From an uncultured Alsobacter sp. (GTDB lineage Bacteria; Pseudomonadota; Alphaproteobacteria; Rhizobiales; Beijerinckiaceae): a stretch of 64,000 bases of DNA. Below are positions 35,676 through 44,437 of this stretch, piece after piece. The stretch spans positions 62,001-126,000 of the forward strand of contig NZ_CAMFHB010000014.1 of assembly GCF_945952055.1 (NCBI RefSeq). Reading direction: 5' to 3'. The position numbers and the translations under genes are program-made. Positions within the stretch are counted from its first letter, which is position 1. The number at the start of each line of letters is the position of its first letter. Below the pieces are notes generated by a model that had not been told where the DNA came from, ran no database searches, and saw only the letters and a list, made by a program, of their open reading frames with translations.

Positions 35676-36781
35676 TCCGCGGCCTCCCGGGTGAAGCCGG
35701 CCGCGGCGGCTCGATCGGCATGCTCGCGACGCAATTGCCGGATGAGGCCGAGCTCGGCCTGGAAGTCGACGTAGTGGGGCAGCTTGAGGTGCTCCACGAA
35801 ACCGGTCGCCTGCACGTTGTCGGAGTGCGACAGCACGAACTCCTCGTCCTGGGCGGGCGCGACGACGTCCTCCCCGAACTCGCGCGCGCGCAGGGCCCGG
35901 TCGACGAGGGCCATTGACATGGCCTTGCGCTCGGACTGTCCGAACACGAGGCCGTAGCCGCGGGTGAATTGCGGCGAGGTTTCCGCCGTCCCCTTGAACT
36001 GGGTCACCATTTCGCATTCGGTGACCTGGATGCGGCCCAGCGGGACCGCGAAGCCCAGGTCCTCCGGCACGAACTCGACCTCGATCTCGCCGAAGCGGAT
36101 CTCGCCCACGAAGGGATGGGTCCGCCCGTAGCCGCGCTGGGTCGAGTAGCCCATCGCCAGCAGGAAACCCTCGTCAGCCCGTGCGAGGTTCTGCAGCCTG
36201 AGATCGCGGTCGGCGGGAAAGGCCAGTGGCTCGCGGGTCAGGTCGCCGACGGGCCGACCGGAAGGCTGCGGCGGATTGCGCTCGATCAGCCCCTCGCCAT
36301 CCAGAAGGGCGGTCACGTGCGGCGTGTCGGCGGGTTCGCCCTCCCCCGCCTCGGCGGGTTCCGCCACCGGAGCGCCGGCCGCCAGGGCGAAGTCGATCAG
36401 GCGATGGGTGTAGTCGAAGGTCGGTCCCAGGACCTGTCCGCCCGGCAGGTCCTTGTAGGTGGCCGAGATGCGGCGGCGGATCTGCATCGCCGCCGTGTCC
36501 GCCGGTTCGCCGTGCCCGAAGCGCGGCAGCGTCGTGCGGAAGGCGCGAACCAGGAAGATCGCCTCGATCAGATCGCCGCGTGCCTGCTTGATGGCGAGCG
36601 CGGCGAGGTCGCGGTCGTAGAGCGAGCCTTCGGCCATCACCCGGTCCACCGCGAGCGCCAGCTGCTCGCGGATCTGCTTGGGAGCGATCTCGGGAACGGC
36701 ATGGTCGCCGCGGCGGGAATGATCGAGGAGGGCGTGGGCATTGGCGATCGCGCGCTCGCCGCCCTTCACCGCGACATACAT
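35672..36781 (-). CDS. phnI: C-P lyase core subunit / nucleosidase PhnI
   Basis: A 369-residue subunit that, with PhnG, H and L, attaches the phosphonate to the ribose of ATP with loss of adenine. Family blocks include MYVAVKGGERAI at the start, GGQVLGPTFDYTHRLIDFAL, LARADEGFLLAMGYSTQRGYGR and SHSDNVQATGFVEHLKLPHYVDF. The stop overlaps the phnJ start by four bases and two bases separate it from the phnH stop. Confidence 0.96.
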   Translation of the reverse strand: MYVAVKGGERAIANAHALLDHSRRGDHAVPEIAPKQIREQLALAVDRVMAEGSLYDRDLAALAIKQARGDLIEAIFLVRAFRTTLPRFGHGEPADTAAMQIRRRISATYKDLPGGQVLGPTFDYTHRLIDFALAAGAPVAEPAEAGEGEPADTPHVTALLDGEGLIERNPPQPSGRPVGDLTREPLAFPADRDLRLQNLARADEGFLLAMGYSTQRGYGRTHPFVGEIRFGEIEVEFVPEDLGFAVPLGRIQVTECEMVTQFKGTAETSPQFTRGYGLVFGQSERKAMSMALVDRALRAREFGEDVVAPAQDEEFVLSHSDNVQATGFVEHLKLPHYVDFQAELGLIRQLRREHADRAAAAGFTREAAE

Positions 36782-36783
36782 GG

Positions 36784-37377
36784 TCAAGCCTCCACGATGG
36801 TGGTGCGCGGCAGGGCGGCGATGCGGTCGCCGCAGACGAGCACGATGTCGATGCCGCGCGGGAACAGACCTCGGTTGCCGGCAAGGCGATCCAGCATGTC
36901 GGCCGGCAGTCCTTCGGCGATGAAGCGCGTCTCCCCGGGGATGCCGGGGCCCGTGAGCCGCCAGCCCATGCCTTCGTGCAGGGCATCGACTGCGACGACC
37001 GCCGTCACCGACCGGTCCGGGTAGTCGAGCGTTCCGAGAGCGAACGTGGAGAACGCAGGCAAGGCTCTGCCGTCCGCGACGAAGGCGAAGGCCGCGGCGC
37101 GCGAGGCCGCGACGACCGGTGCGCCCGTGTGGAAGCGCAGCCACTCGCGGACGTGCGGGTGGCTCGACAACGCCTCGTCGAGCCACACGGGCGTTTCGAA
37201 GTCGCACAAGGCCAGCGCCGCCGCGGCGGCGGCGGGCTGCATGCAGCCCGGCGGATCGAGCGGTACCGCGATGCGACGGACCGTGCCGGGGCGGGCCATC
37301 GCCATCATCACGCACCGGAAGACGGCCTGCGCATCGTGGACGGGGCTGGCAAAGCCGGCGGCGAGGGCTGCGCTCAT
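36784..37377 (-). CDS. phnH: C-P lyase core subunit PhnH
   Basis: A 197-residue structural/catalytic subunit of the C-P lyase core. FASPVHDAQAVFRCVMMAMARPG near the N terminus and LTGPGIPGETRFIAEGLP towards the C terminus are characteristic. The ATG (37377) overlaps the phnG stop (ATGA), showing tight coupling. Upstream in-frame sequence to 37488 lies inside phnG and is not used. Confidence 0.95.
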   Translation of the reverse strand: MSAALAAGFASPVHDAQAVFRCVMMAMARPGTVRRIAVPLDPPGCMQPAAAAAALALCDFETPVWLDEALSSHPHVREWLRFHTGAPVVAASRAAAFAFVADGRALPAFSTFALGTLDYPDRSVTAVVAVDALHEGMGWRLTGPGIPGETRFIAEGLPADMLDRLAGNRGLFPRGIDIVLVCGDRIAALPRTTIVEA

Positions 37378-37850
37378 CAGTCTTCTCCGCGGACGAGGGT
37401 GAAGAAATCGACCCGGGTTGCCGCCGTGCGGGCGGCGCCGCGGGCCCGGTCGTGCGCGATCCGCCTGCGGACCGGATCCGCGAAGCATCGCTCGATCGCC
37501 GCCGTGCCGCCGGATTGCTGGACAGCGTCGAGGACGGCGGCCAGCCTGGCGCGCGCGGGATCGCGTCCGAGCAGGTAGGCGTAACCGACGTGGCCGGAGC
37601 CAAGCCTGACGGCGGCACGGGTCACCGTCGCTTCGCCGAGGTTGAACGGCGCTCCGTCGCCTCCGGTGCGGCCGCGCAGCATGACCAGGCCGATCTCCGG
37701 CGCACGCAGGTCGCCGTGCTCAGGGCGCCCGAGCGCGTCGAAAGCGGCGGAGAGCTCCTCGTGGGTGGCTTCGGCGGAAAGGGCCATGAGCGCCCTGCGT
37801 TCGGCGGTCGAAACCGCTGGCCTGTCGGATGGAGTCGATGCGCTGGACAT
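37377..37850 (-). CDS. phnG: C-P lyase core subunit PhnG
   Basis: A 157-residue subunit. Recognised by RPEHGDLRAPEIGLVMLRGRTGGDGAPFNLGEATVTRAAV (abridged: RAPEIGLVMLRGR, FNLGEATVTR) and GHVGYAYLLGRD, then RRRIAHDRARGAARTAATRVDFF. AGGA lies five bases before the ATG. It is preceded, across 42 bp, by the second phnE gene; that gap contains a good candidate Pho box, so the C-P lyase genes may have their own phosphate-controlled promoter. Confidence 0.94.
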   Translation of the reverse strand: MSSASTPSDRPAVSTAERRALMALSAEATHEELSAAFDALGRPEHGDLRAPEIGLVMLRGRTGGDGAPFNLGEATVTRAAVRLGSGHVGYAYLLGRDPARARLAAVLDAVQQSGGTAAIERCFADPVRRRIAHDRARGAARTAATRVDFFTLVRGED

Positions 37851-37873
37851 GGTGTTCCTGCTACTGCGGCGAG

Positions 37874-37891
37874 GTGACGCTCCGATGACGG
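37874..37891 (-). promoter_or_regulatory. Candidate Pho box before phnG
   Basis: On the minus strand: CCGTCAT (37891-37885), CGGA, GCGTCAC (37880-37874). Both halves carry the GTCA core and match CTGTCAT/C in six and five of seven positions with exact 7-4-7 spacing. It lies between the phnE stop and the phnG start, whose ATG is only 23 bp downstream, so a transcript from here would have a very short leader. Confidence 0.5.
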
Positions 37892-37892
37892 A

Positions 37893-38768
37893 TCACACGC
37901 CGGTGCGCTGCCCGATGATGGCGAAGCGCAGCCGGGCGGAGATGGCGTCGATGACGAAGACCGCGGCGAGCACCAGCAGGACGAGGAAGGAGACGTGGCC
38001 CCATTCCAGGATCTTGATCTGCTCGTAGAGATGCTGCCCGATGCCGCCGGCCCCCACGATCCCGATGATCGTGGCTGAGCGGGTGTTCGATTCGAAGAAG
38101 TAGAGGACCTGGCTCGCCACCACCGGCAGCACCTGCGGCAGCAACCCGAACCGGACACGATGGAGGGGACCGCCGCCGGCCGAGACCACGCCTTCCACCG
38201 GCTTGCGGTCGGCCGCCTCGAGGGCTTCGGAGAAGAGCTTCCCGAAGGCCCCGAAATCCGAGCTCATGATCGCCAGCACGCCGGCGAAGGGTCCCAGGCC
38301 CACGACGTTGATCCAGACGAGTGCCCAGATCAGGGTATCCACACTCCGCAGGGTATCGAGGACCCGTCGAAGCCCGAAGTGGAAGAGCGCCTGCGGGACG
38401 ACGTTGCGTGCCGCCAGGAAGCCGAAAGGCGCTGCCAGGATCGCCGCCAGGAGCGTACCGAGAAACGCGATGGCCACAGTCTCGACGAGGGCATGCAGAT
38501 AGCTCCACAGTCGCTCGACCGTCCCGAAGCGGGGCGGAAACATCAGCTCGGTAAACTCGCCGAGCCGACCGATGCCGCCGATCACCCGGCCCCAGGACAC
38601 GTCGAGGTCCCACAACGCGAAAACGAAGAGCAGGAGGGCGGCGCCGAGGCCGCCGACGACGCCGGCGCGCCTGCGCCAATGCGCGCGGAAGGCGTCGGGA
38701 TGGCGGCTGCGCAGCCCGGCCTCCTCGGCCATGGCGCGCTCGCGCAGGAAGCTCGGCGGGGCGCTCAT
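37893..38768 (-). CDS. phnE: Phosphonate ABC transporter permease PhnE (second copy)
   Basis: A 291-residue inner-membrane permease with about five helices (~38-56, 95-122, 140-170, 208-225, 260-280). The coupling region FESNTRSATIIGIVGAGGIGQHLYEQI is the PhnE block. The first part HPDAFRAHWRRR is cytoplasmic. Two adjacent phnE genes are common in phn operons and probably form a heterodimer. The start overlaps the upstream phnE stop (ATGA). Confidence 0.94.
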   Translation of the reverse strand: MSAPPSFLRERAMAEEAGLRSRHPDAFRAHWRRRAGVVGGLGAALLLFVFALWDLDVSWGRVIGGIGRLGEFTELMFPPRFGTVERLWSYLHALVETVAIAFLGTLLAAILAAPFGFLAARNVVPQALFHFGLRRVLDTLRSVDTLIWALVWINVVGLGPFAGVLAIMSSDFGAFGKLFSEALEAADRKPVEGVVSAGGGPLHRVRFGLLPQVLPVVASQVLYFFESNTRSATIIGIVGAGGIGQHLYEQIKILEWGHVSFLVLLVLAAVFVIDAISARLRFAIIGQRTGV

Positions 38769-39679
38769 CGGTCAGCCTCCCGTCCCAGCAGAGCGTGGCG
38801 CGCCCGCTCCGTGGCGAGGTCGATGCACATCACGGTGACGACGATCAGGACCAGGATCGCGCTGACGTCCGAGTAGTAGAATTTGCGGATGGCCTCGACG
38901 AGATCCTGTCCGATGCCGCCCGCTCCGACGAAGCCCATGATGGCCGCGCCGCGCACGTTGATCTCGAAGCGCAGCAGCGCGTAGCTGGTGAAGTTCGACA
39001 GAACCTGCGGCACCGCCGCGAAGCGGATCGTAGGGATCCATGCGGCACCCGTGGCGCGGACGCCGTCGATCGGCTTCATGTCGATGTTCTCGACGACTTC
39101 CGAGAACAGCTTGCCCAGCGCACCCATGGTGTGGATGGCGAGCGCGAGCACGCCCGGCAGCGCCCCCAGTCCGAAGGCCACCACGAAGACGAGGGCGAAG
39201 ACGATCTCCGGGACCGTCCGGCAGACTTCGAGGAAGCGGCGGACGACGAAGCACATCCAGCCCGAGGGCGCCGTGTTGCGGGCGGCCAGGAACGACAGCA
39301 CGAAGGCGCCGAGCCCGCCGATCACCGTGCCCAGATAAGCGATGAGCAGGGTCTCGCCCAGGAGCTTCAGCCACTTGCCCAAGCCCCAGAACCACTCCCG
39401 TGGATCGAGCAAGACGAGTTGCCCGCTGTCGAGGACGAACAGGCGGCCGACATAGCTGGTCAGCCGCCCGATGTTGGCGACGAGCTTCGTGGGATCGGCC
39501 TCGGCGAGGACGCCGAAAACGAGGGCGAGGCCAGCCACGACGGCGAAGCCCAGCAACGTCTGCCGGCGCCGCGCGGCGACCTGGAGGTCGTAGGCCCGGA
39601 TGAGCGCAGCCGCCTGGCCGGCCGGGAGGGTGGGAACGGTCGCGCCCATGGCGGCGAACGAGCCGGATTGCCCGGGCAT
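38765..39679 (-). CDS. phnE: Phosphonate ABC transporter permease PhnE (first copy)
   Basis: A 304-residue permease similar in layout to the downstream copy. Key parts are FVLSFLAARNTAPSGWMCFVVRRFLEVCRTVPEIVFALVFV (transmembrane block; conserved AARN and R-x-VPE) and FEINVRGAAIMGFVGAGGIGQDLVEAI. It follows phnD by 25 bases. With the second PhnE it forms the channel through which PhnD-bound phosphonates enter. Confidence 0.94.
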   Translation of the reverse strand: MPGQSGSFAAMGATVPTLPAGQAAALIRAYDLQVAARRRQTLLGFAVVAGLALVFGVLAEADPTKLVANIGRLTSYVGRLFVLDSGQLVLLDPREWFWGLGKWLKLLGETLLIAYLGTVIGGLGAFVLSFLAARNTAPSGWMCFVVRRFLEVCRTVPEIVFALVFVVAFGLGALPGVLALAIHTMGALGKLFSEVVENIDMKPIDGVRATGAAWIPTIRFAAVPQVLSNFTSYALLRFEINVRGAAIMGFVGAGGIGQDLVEAIRKFYYSDVSAILVLIVVTVMCIDLATERARHALLGREADR

Positions 39680-39704
39680 GGCGAGCCGCGCCCGGGCGTC
39701 CGGA

Positions 39705-40643
39705 TCAGGACGACTTCTTGCGCAGCGTGTCGACGAACTTGATCAGGTCGATGTAGCTCTCGTAGTCCTTGTTCGTCATCGGCGCGAAGGCGGGGCGCTG
39801 GCCGTCGGAGAGCTTGTCGAAGGCGGACTTGTCCTTGCTCGGCGCATCGAAGAAGGCCTTGGCTATGCGGGCCTTCAGGTCGGCCGGCAGGTCGGCGAGG
39901 TAGGTGTACGGACCGTTGGAGATCTCGTCCGACTTGCCGATGATGCGGAAGTCGTCCTTCTTCATCGCGGAGCCGTCGGCGTTCTTCAGCATGCCCTTGG
40001 TGAGCATCTGCTGCAGCGTCGAGTCGGTCTCGGACGTCCACTGGTTGGCCGCGACGTCGACCTGCCCCTGCGCCAGCGCGAGGATCGCGTTCTCGTGGCT
40101 GCCGGCGTAGACGACCTTGGAGAAATAGGCGTCCGGGTTGATGCCCTTCCGGTCCAGGACGAAGCGCGGGATATTGTTGCCCGACGTCGAGTTCGGGTCG
40201 ACGAGGCCGAGGTTCTTGCCCTTCAGGTCCTCGATCGTCTGATAGGGCGATTTCGCCAGCACGAAGAAGACCGAGTAGTAGCCCTTCGAACCGTTGCCGC
40301 TGACGTCGGTGGCGAAGACTTCGGTCTTCACGCCGGTCAGCGCCGCACGCGCGTAGGAGGCCGAGCCGTAGTTGGCGATGTGGATGTTGCCGGCGCGCTG
40401 GCCCTCGATGACGGCCGCGTAGTCCTGCGCGACGCGCAGCTTCACCGGCACGCCGACTTCCTTCGACAGGTAGGACAGGAACGGCGCGAAGCGCTCCTGC
40501 ACGCCGGACGCGTTCTCGGCCGGAACGATGGCGAAGGTCAGTTCGGGGTACTTCGCCTTCCAGTCCTGGGCGAAGGCGCTGGTGGCGAGCGTGGTTGCGG
40601 CCAGGGTCGCGGCGGCCGCGACGAAGAAACGGCGGTTGATCAT
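39705..40643 (-). CDS. phnD: Phosphonate ABC transporter substrate-binding protein
   Basis: A 312-residue periplasmic binding protein. The signal peptide is MINRRFFVAAAATLAATTL ending at SAFAQ. The mature protein has FAIVPAENASGVQERFAPFL, ANYGSASYARAAL, the ligand-pocket loop VDPNSTSGNNIPRFVL (anion-binding Ser/Thr cluster), and VVYAGSHENAILALAQGQVDVAANQ, all typical of PhnD. It captures alkylphosphonates or phosphate esters for PhnCEE. Confidence 0.95.
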   Translation of the reverse strand: MINRRFFVAAAATLAATTLATSAFAQDWKAKYPELTFAIVPAENASGVQERFAPFLSYLSKEVGVPVKLRVAQDYAAVIEGQRAGNIHIANYGSASYARAALTGVKTEVFATDVSGNGSKGYYSVFFVLAKSPYQTIEDLKGKNLGLVDPNSTSGNNIPRFVLDRKGINPDAYFSKVVYAGSHENAILALAQGQVDVAANQWTSETDSTLQQMLTKGMLKNADGSAMKKDDFRIIGKSDEISNGPYTYLADLPADLKARIAKAFFDAPSKDKSAFDKLSDGQRPAFAPMTNKDYESYIDLIKFVDTLRKKSS

Positions 40644-40687
40644 CGGTGTCTCCGGTTGAGGTTGACGGTCTGGACGGGACCGGTCTG

Positions 40688-41494
<807 letters not shown>

Positions 41495-41550
41495 GGTCGT
41501 GCTCCGGTTGCTGTCACCGGACTCCGCTAACGAGCGCACGCAACGGTCTT

Positions 41551-41568
41551 GTGACGGGGAGACGACGA
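41551..41568 (-). promoter_or_regulatory. Candidate Pho box before phnC
   Basis: On the minus strand: TCGTCGT, CTCC, CCGTCAC (41568-41551). The second half matches the PhoB half-site in six of seven positions, the first in about four. It lies 57 bp upstream of the phnC ATG, an ordinary promoter distance. Confidence 0.4.
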
Positions 41569-41581
41569 TCCCGCGAAAACG

Positions 41582-41599
41582 ACGTCACGCGAACGTCAT
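41582..41599 (+). promoter_or_regulatory. Candidate Pho box before the hexapeptide transferase gene
   Basis: ACGTCAC (41582-41588), GCGA, ACGTCAT (41593-41599): two half-sites with intact GTCA-C/T cores in exact 7-4-7 spacing, 40 bp before the ATG at 41640. It is the mirror partner of the site before phnC, so the divergent phn transcripts may share PhoB control. Confidence 0.45.
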
Positions 41600-41639
41600 G
41601 CCCGCGTGCGAGCGAGCCGTATCGATGCCGGAGGACGCC

Positions 41640-42257
41640 ATGGCGAAGAAACTCGGACCCGAGCCACTTATCCATCCCACCGCCCGTGTGCAGGACTGCC
41701 GCCTGGGGCGGTACACGGAGGTGGGCGAGCGGACCAGCGTGGCGGAGACCACGATGGGCGACTACTCCTACGTGGTGAACGACGGCAGCATCATCTCCAC
41801 GACCATCGGCAAGTTCTGCTCGATCGCGGCGATGGTCCGCATCAATCCGGGCAACCACCCGATGCACCGCGCCACGCAGGCCCATTTCACCTACCGCGCC
41901 TCGGCCTATTTCGAGGGCGAGGAGGACGAAGCGACGTTCTTCGAGTGGCGCCGGTCGACGCCCGTCACGATCGGGCACGACGTGTGGATCGGCCATGGCG
42001 CGATCATCCTGCCCGGCCGGTCCATCGGCACCGGGGCGGTCGTCGCGGCGGGGGCGGTCGTGACGAAGGACGTGGAGCCTTACACGATCGTGGCGGGTGT
42101 GCCGGCCAAGCCCGTGCGCCGGCGTTTCGGGACCCGCATCGGCGACCGCCTGCAGGCGCTTGCCTGGTGGGACTGGGAGCATGAACGACTTCGTGCCGCA
42201 CTCCCCGATTTCCGCGCGCTGGCTGTCGAGGCCTTCCTGGAGAAGCACGGTGGCTGA
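41640..42257 (+). CDS. Phosphonate-operon hexapeptide-repeat acetyltransferase
   Basis: A 205-residue left-handed beta-helix protein. Hexapeptide turns run from HPTARVQDCRLG through YTEVGERTSVAET to FCSIAAMVRINPGNHP; VTIGHDVWIGHGAIILPGRSIGTGAVVAAGAVV is the acetyl-CoA-binding coil (conserved HDVWIG). It belongs to the chloramphenicol-acetyltransferase-like group found in phn operons. The acceptor is thought to be an aminoalkylphosphonate, by analogy to PhnO, but this is not shown. GGAGG lies five bases before the ATG. The next gene overlaps its 3' end by eight bases. Confidence 0.88.
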   Translation: MAKKLGPEPLIHPTARVQDCRLGRYTEVGERTSVAETTMGDYSYVVNDGSIISTTIGKFCSIAAMVRINPGNHPMHRATQAHFTYRASAYFEGEEDEATFFEWRRSTPVTIGHDVWIGHGAIILPGRSIGTGAVVAAGAVVTKDVEPYTIVAGVPAKPVRRRFGTRIGDRLQALAWWDWEHERLRAALPDFRALAVEAFLEKHGG

Positions 42258-42966
42258 CGGCGCACGGCCTGCCGGGCGCGGGCACCGCTACGCCGTCTAT
42301 TTTGCGCCAGGACCCGAGACGGCCCTGTGGCGCCTCGGATCGGCCGTCCTCGGCTACGACGCAGCGAGCGGCGCAGACGTTGCAGCAAAGGTTCCCGAAG
42401 GGTGGTCAGCCGAGGCCTGGCATGCCCTTACGGACGATCCTCGGACATACGGTTTCCACGCCACCCTCAAGGCGCCCTTCAGGCCCAGGGAGGGCGTGAC
42501 GGAAGGCGATCTGCTGGCGGCACTCCAGGGTCTTGGTCGCGCGTCCGCTGCCTTCTCCATGGACCTTCAGGTCGCGCGCCTCGGCTCTTTCGTCGCCATC
42601 GTGCCGCGGCAGGCCCCGGCTGCCCTCGGCGCCCTTGCCTTCGCCTGCGTCGAACGGTTCGAGGACATGCGCTCACCGCTCAACGCCGGCGAGATCGCCC
42701 GCCGCAGGCCCGAGCGGCTGACGGAGCGCCAGCGCGCCTATCTCGACCGGTTCGGCTACCCCTACGTGGCGGAGGACTTCCGCTTCCACATGACCCTCAC
42801 GGGGGCGCTTCCAGCAGGGGCCTCCGACCCGGTCGATGCCCTGCGGCGCCTTTTCGCGCCCGTGATCGACGCAAGCCCCACCCTGCTCGATGGCATCTCG
42901 CTCTGCCGCCAGGACACCCCGGACTCGCGCTTCAAGATCGTGGCGCGGGTTGCTCTTCAGGGGTGA
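42250..42966 (+). CDS. Phosphonate-operon DUF1045 protein, 2H phosphoesterase-like
   Basis: A 238-residue protein with two H-x-T motifs, FHATLKAPF (~residue 63) and FHMTLTG (~residue 180), the hallmark of the 2H phosphoesterase superfamily. It matches the conserved phn-operon protein family (TIGR03223/DUF1045). RYAVYFAPGPETALW is the N-terminal block. Such a fold could open a 2',3'- or 1,2-cyclic ribose phosphate; in this pathway ribose 1,2-cyclic phosphate 5-phosphate arises from PhnJ and no phnP is present, so a PhnP-like task is an attractive inference. The start is GTG with GGAG seven bases ahead, overlapping the transferase stop. Confidence 0.85.
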   Translation: MADGARPAGRGHRYAVYFAPGPETALWRLGSAVLGYDAASGADVAAKVPEGWSAEAWHALTDDPRTYGFHATLKAPFRPREGVTEGDLLAALQGLGRASAAFSMDLQVARLGSFVAIVPRQAPAALGALAFACVERFEDMRSPLNAGEIARRRPERLTERQRAYLDRFGYPYVAEDFRFHMTLTGALPAGASDPVDALRRLFAPVIDASPTLLDGISLCRQDTPDSRFKIVARVALQG

Positions 42967-43032
42967 TCAGGCGGGGCCATCGCTGCGTGTCCACAACGAT
43001 ACGGCTCCCGACCTCTCACAAACGGGGCCCCC

Positions 43033-44406
43033 TCAGTGCAACTCCTCCACATGCAATGAGCCGGCGGGCAGGCGGCCGTCGGACATTGCCATCTCGCGGG
43101 TGAGTTGCAGGCCCATGCCGGCGTGGCGCCAGCCAGGGATGTTGCGGCGGGTCTTGGGCTCGGAGATGTCCTTGAAGTCGCCGTTGACCATCACCTGCTG
43201 GATGCGGCCGGGCTCGCCCAGGATGCGGACGTCCTTGGAGGGGTCGCCGTCGACGATGATGAGATCGGCCAGCATGCCGGGCGCGATCTCGCCGACCTTG
43301 CCGGGCATCTTCAGGCCGATGGCGCCGTTGCGGGTGCCGCACTCGATCGCCTGGAGATTGGTGAGCCCGAAATAGCGAACGAACACCTCCATCTCGCGGT
43401 AGTGCCAATGGCCGTAGGGCACCATCGAGAAGCCGCTCTCGCTGCCGCACAGCAGCGGCACGCCGGCCTTGTAGGCCTTCTGCATGGTCTCGATGCTGTC
43501 GGTGATCTCGCGCTCGAAGAGCGAGATGAGAGAGGCGTCCGTGCCGAGCCGTTCGCCGAAGTCGACCATGTTGGCCTGGAAGGTGAGCGCGGGCGAGATC
43601 GGGATCTTCTTGTCGGCGATGATCTCGAGCGCGCGGTCGTCCATGCCGGTGGCATGGAAGATGAGGTCGAAGCCCGCTTTGGCCGCCTTGTAGGTCGCGC
43701 CGGCGCCGCGGCAATGGCCCATCACCGGGGTGCCGAGGTCGTGCGCGGTGCCGGTGATGAGCTCGAGCTCCTCGTCGGTCCACACGCAGAGTTCGCCCAG
43801 ATGCGAGAGCCGCGGGATGACCCCGGTGACGTGCACCTTGATCCAGTCGGCGCCGGCCTTGATCTGACGACGCACCTCCGCGACGATCTCGTCCTTCGAC
43901 CGCACCGCCATGTAGTAACCGGTGATGCCGGTGTCGTTGATCAGCCGGCCCGCCGTGCCGCCGACGGCCGTGATCAGCGCGTAGCTGCCGCAGGACATGC
44001 GCGGACCTTCGGCCACGTTGGCCTCGATGGCGTCGCGCAGGTCGATCATGTTCTCGAAGGTGGAGTCGGGATCCAGCAGGCCGGTCACGCCGGCGCGAAG
44101 CAGCTTCTTCGCGTTGTAGGCCGCGACCAGGGCGGAAAGTGCGTTGCGCCGCTGGAAGAAGATCTCGGAGTTCGACGCGGCGTCGTCGAACGCGAGGTGG
44201 CAATGGGTGTCGATCAGGCCCGGCATCAGCGTGCGGCCCGCGACGTCCAGCCGGTCGATGCGGCGGGCGAGATGGTTGGCGCGGGCATCGGCCTCGGGCC
44301 CCACCGCCTCGATCTTGCCGTCCGAGACGAGCACGGAGGCGGCAAAGGGAGCGCGGCCGGCGCCATCGATCACGTTGGCATTCTGGAAGAGAACGGCGTT
44401 CGTCAT
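43033..44406 (-). CDS. Metal-dependent amidohydrolase (imidazolonepropionase/prolidase-like)
   Basis: A 457-residue amidohydrolase. After a beta-sandwich start (FQNANVIDGAG) come the metal motif PGLIDTHCHLAF, a possible bridging Lys in ADWIKVHVTGV, His ligands in MGHCRGAG and LIFHATGMDD, and the C-terminal strand MLADLIIVDGDP. The overall pattern is of the Xaa-Pro dipeptidase/aryldialkylphosphatase-like amidohydrolases. It is followed, 32 bp away, by no gene on its strand downstream but preceded by a second amidohydrolase (44438-45442), so the pair is probably one transcript under the MarR regulator. Substrate unknown. Confidence 0.85.
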   Translation of the reverse strand: MTNAVLFQNANVIDGAGRAPFAASVLVSDGKIEAVGPEADARANHLARRIDRLDVAGRTLMPGLIDTHCHLAFDDAASNSEIFFQRRNALSALVAAYNAKKLLRAGVTGLLDPDSTFENMIDLRDAIEANVAEGPRMSCGSYALITAVGGTAGRLINDTGITGYYMAVRSKDEIVAEVRRQIKAGADWIKVHVTGVIPRLSHLGELCVWTDEELELITGTAHDLGTPVMGHCRGAGATYKAAKAGFDLIFHATGMDDRALEIIADKKIPISPALTFQANMVDFGERLGTDASLISLFEREITDSIETMQKAYKAGVPLLCGSESGFSMVPYGHWHYREMEVFVRYFGLTNLQAIECGTRNGAIGLKMPGKVGEIAPGMLADLIIVDGDPSKDVRILGEPGRIQQVMVNGDFKDISEPKTRRNIPGWRHAGMGLQLTREMAMSDGRLPAGSLHVEELH

Positions 44407-44437
44407 CGGTCAGCCTTTCCTGGTCGTCGTTTCGGGG

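Noticed and set aside
38795-39742. Plus-strand frame opposite phnE
   Set aside because: Acidic low-complexity shadow of a well-supported permease gene.
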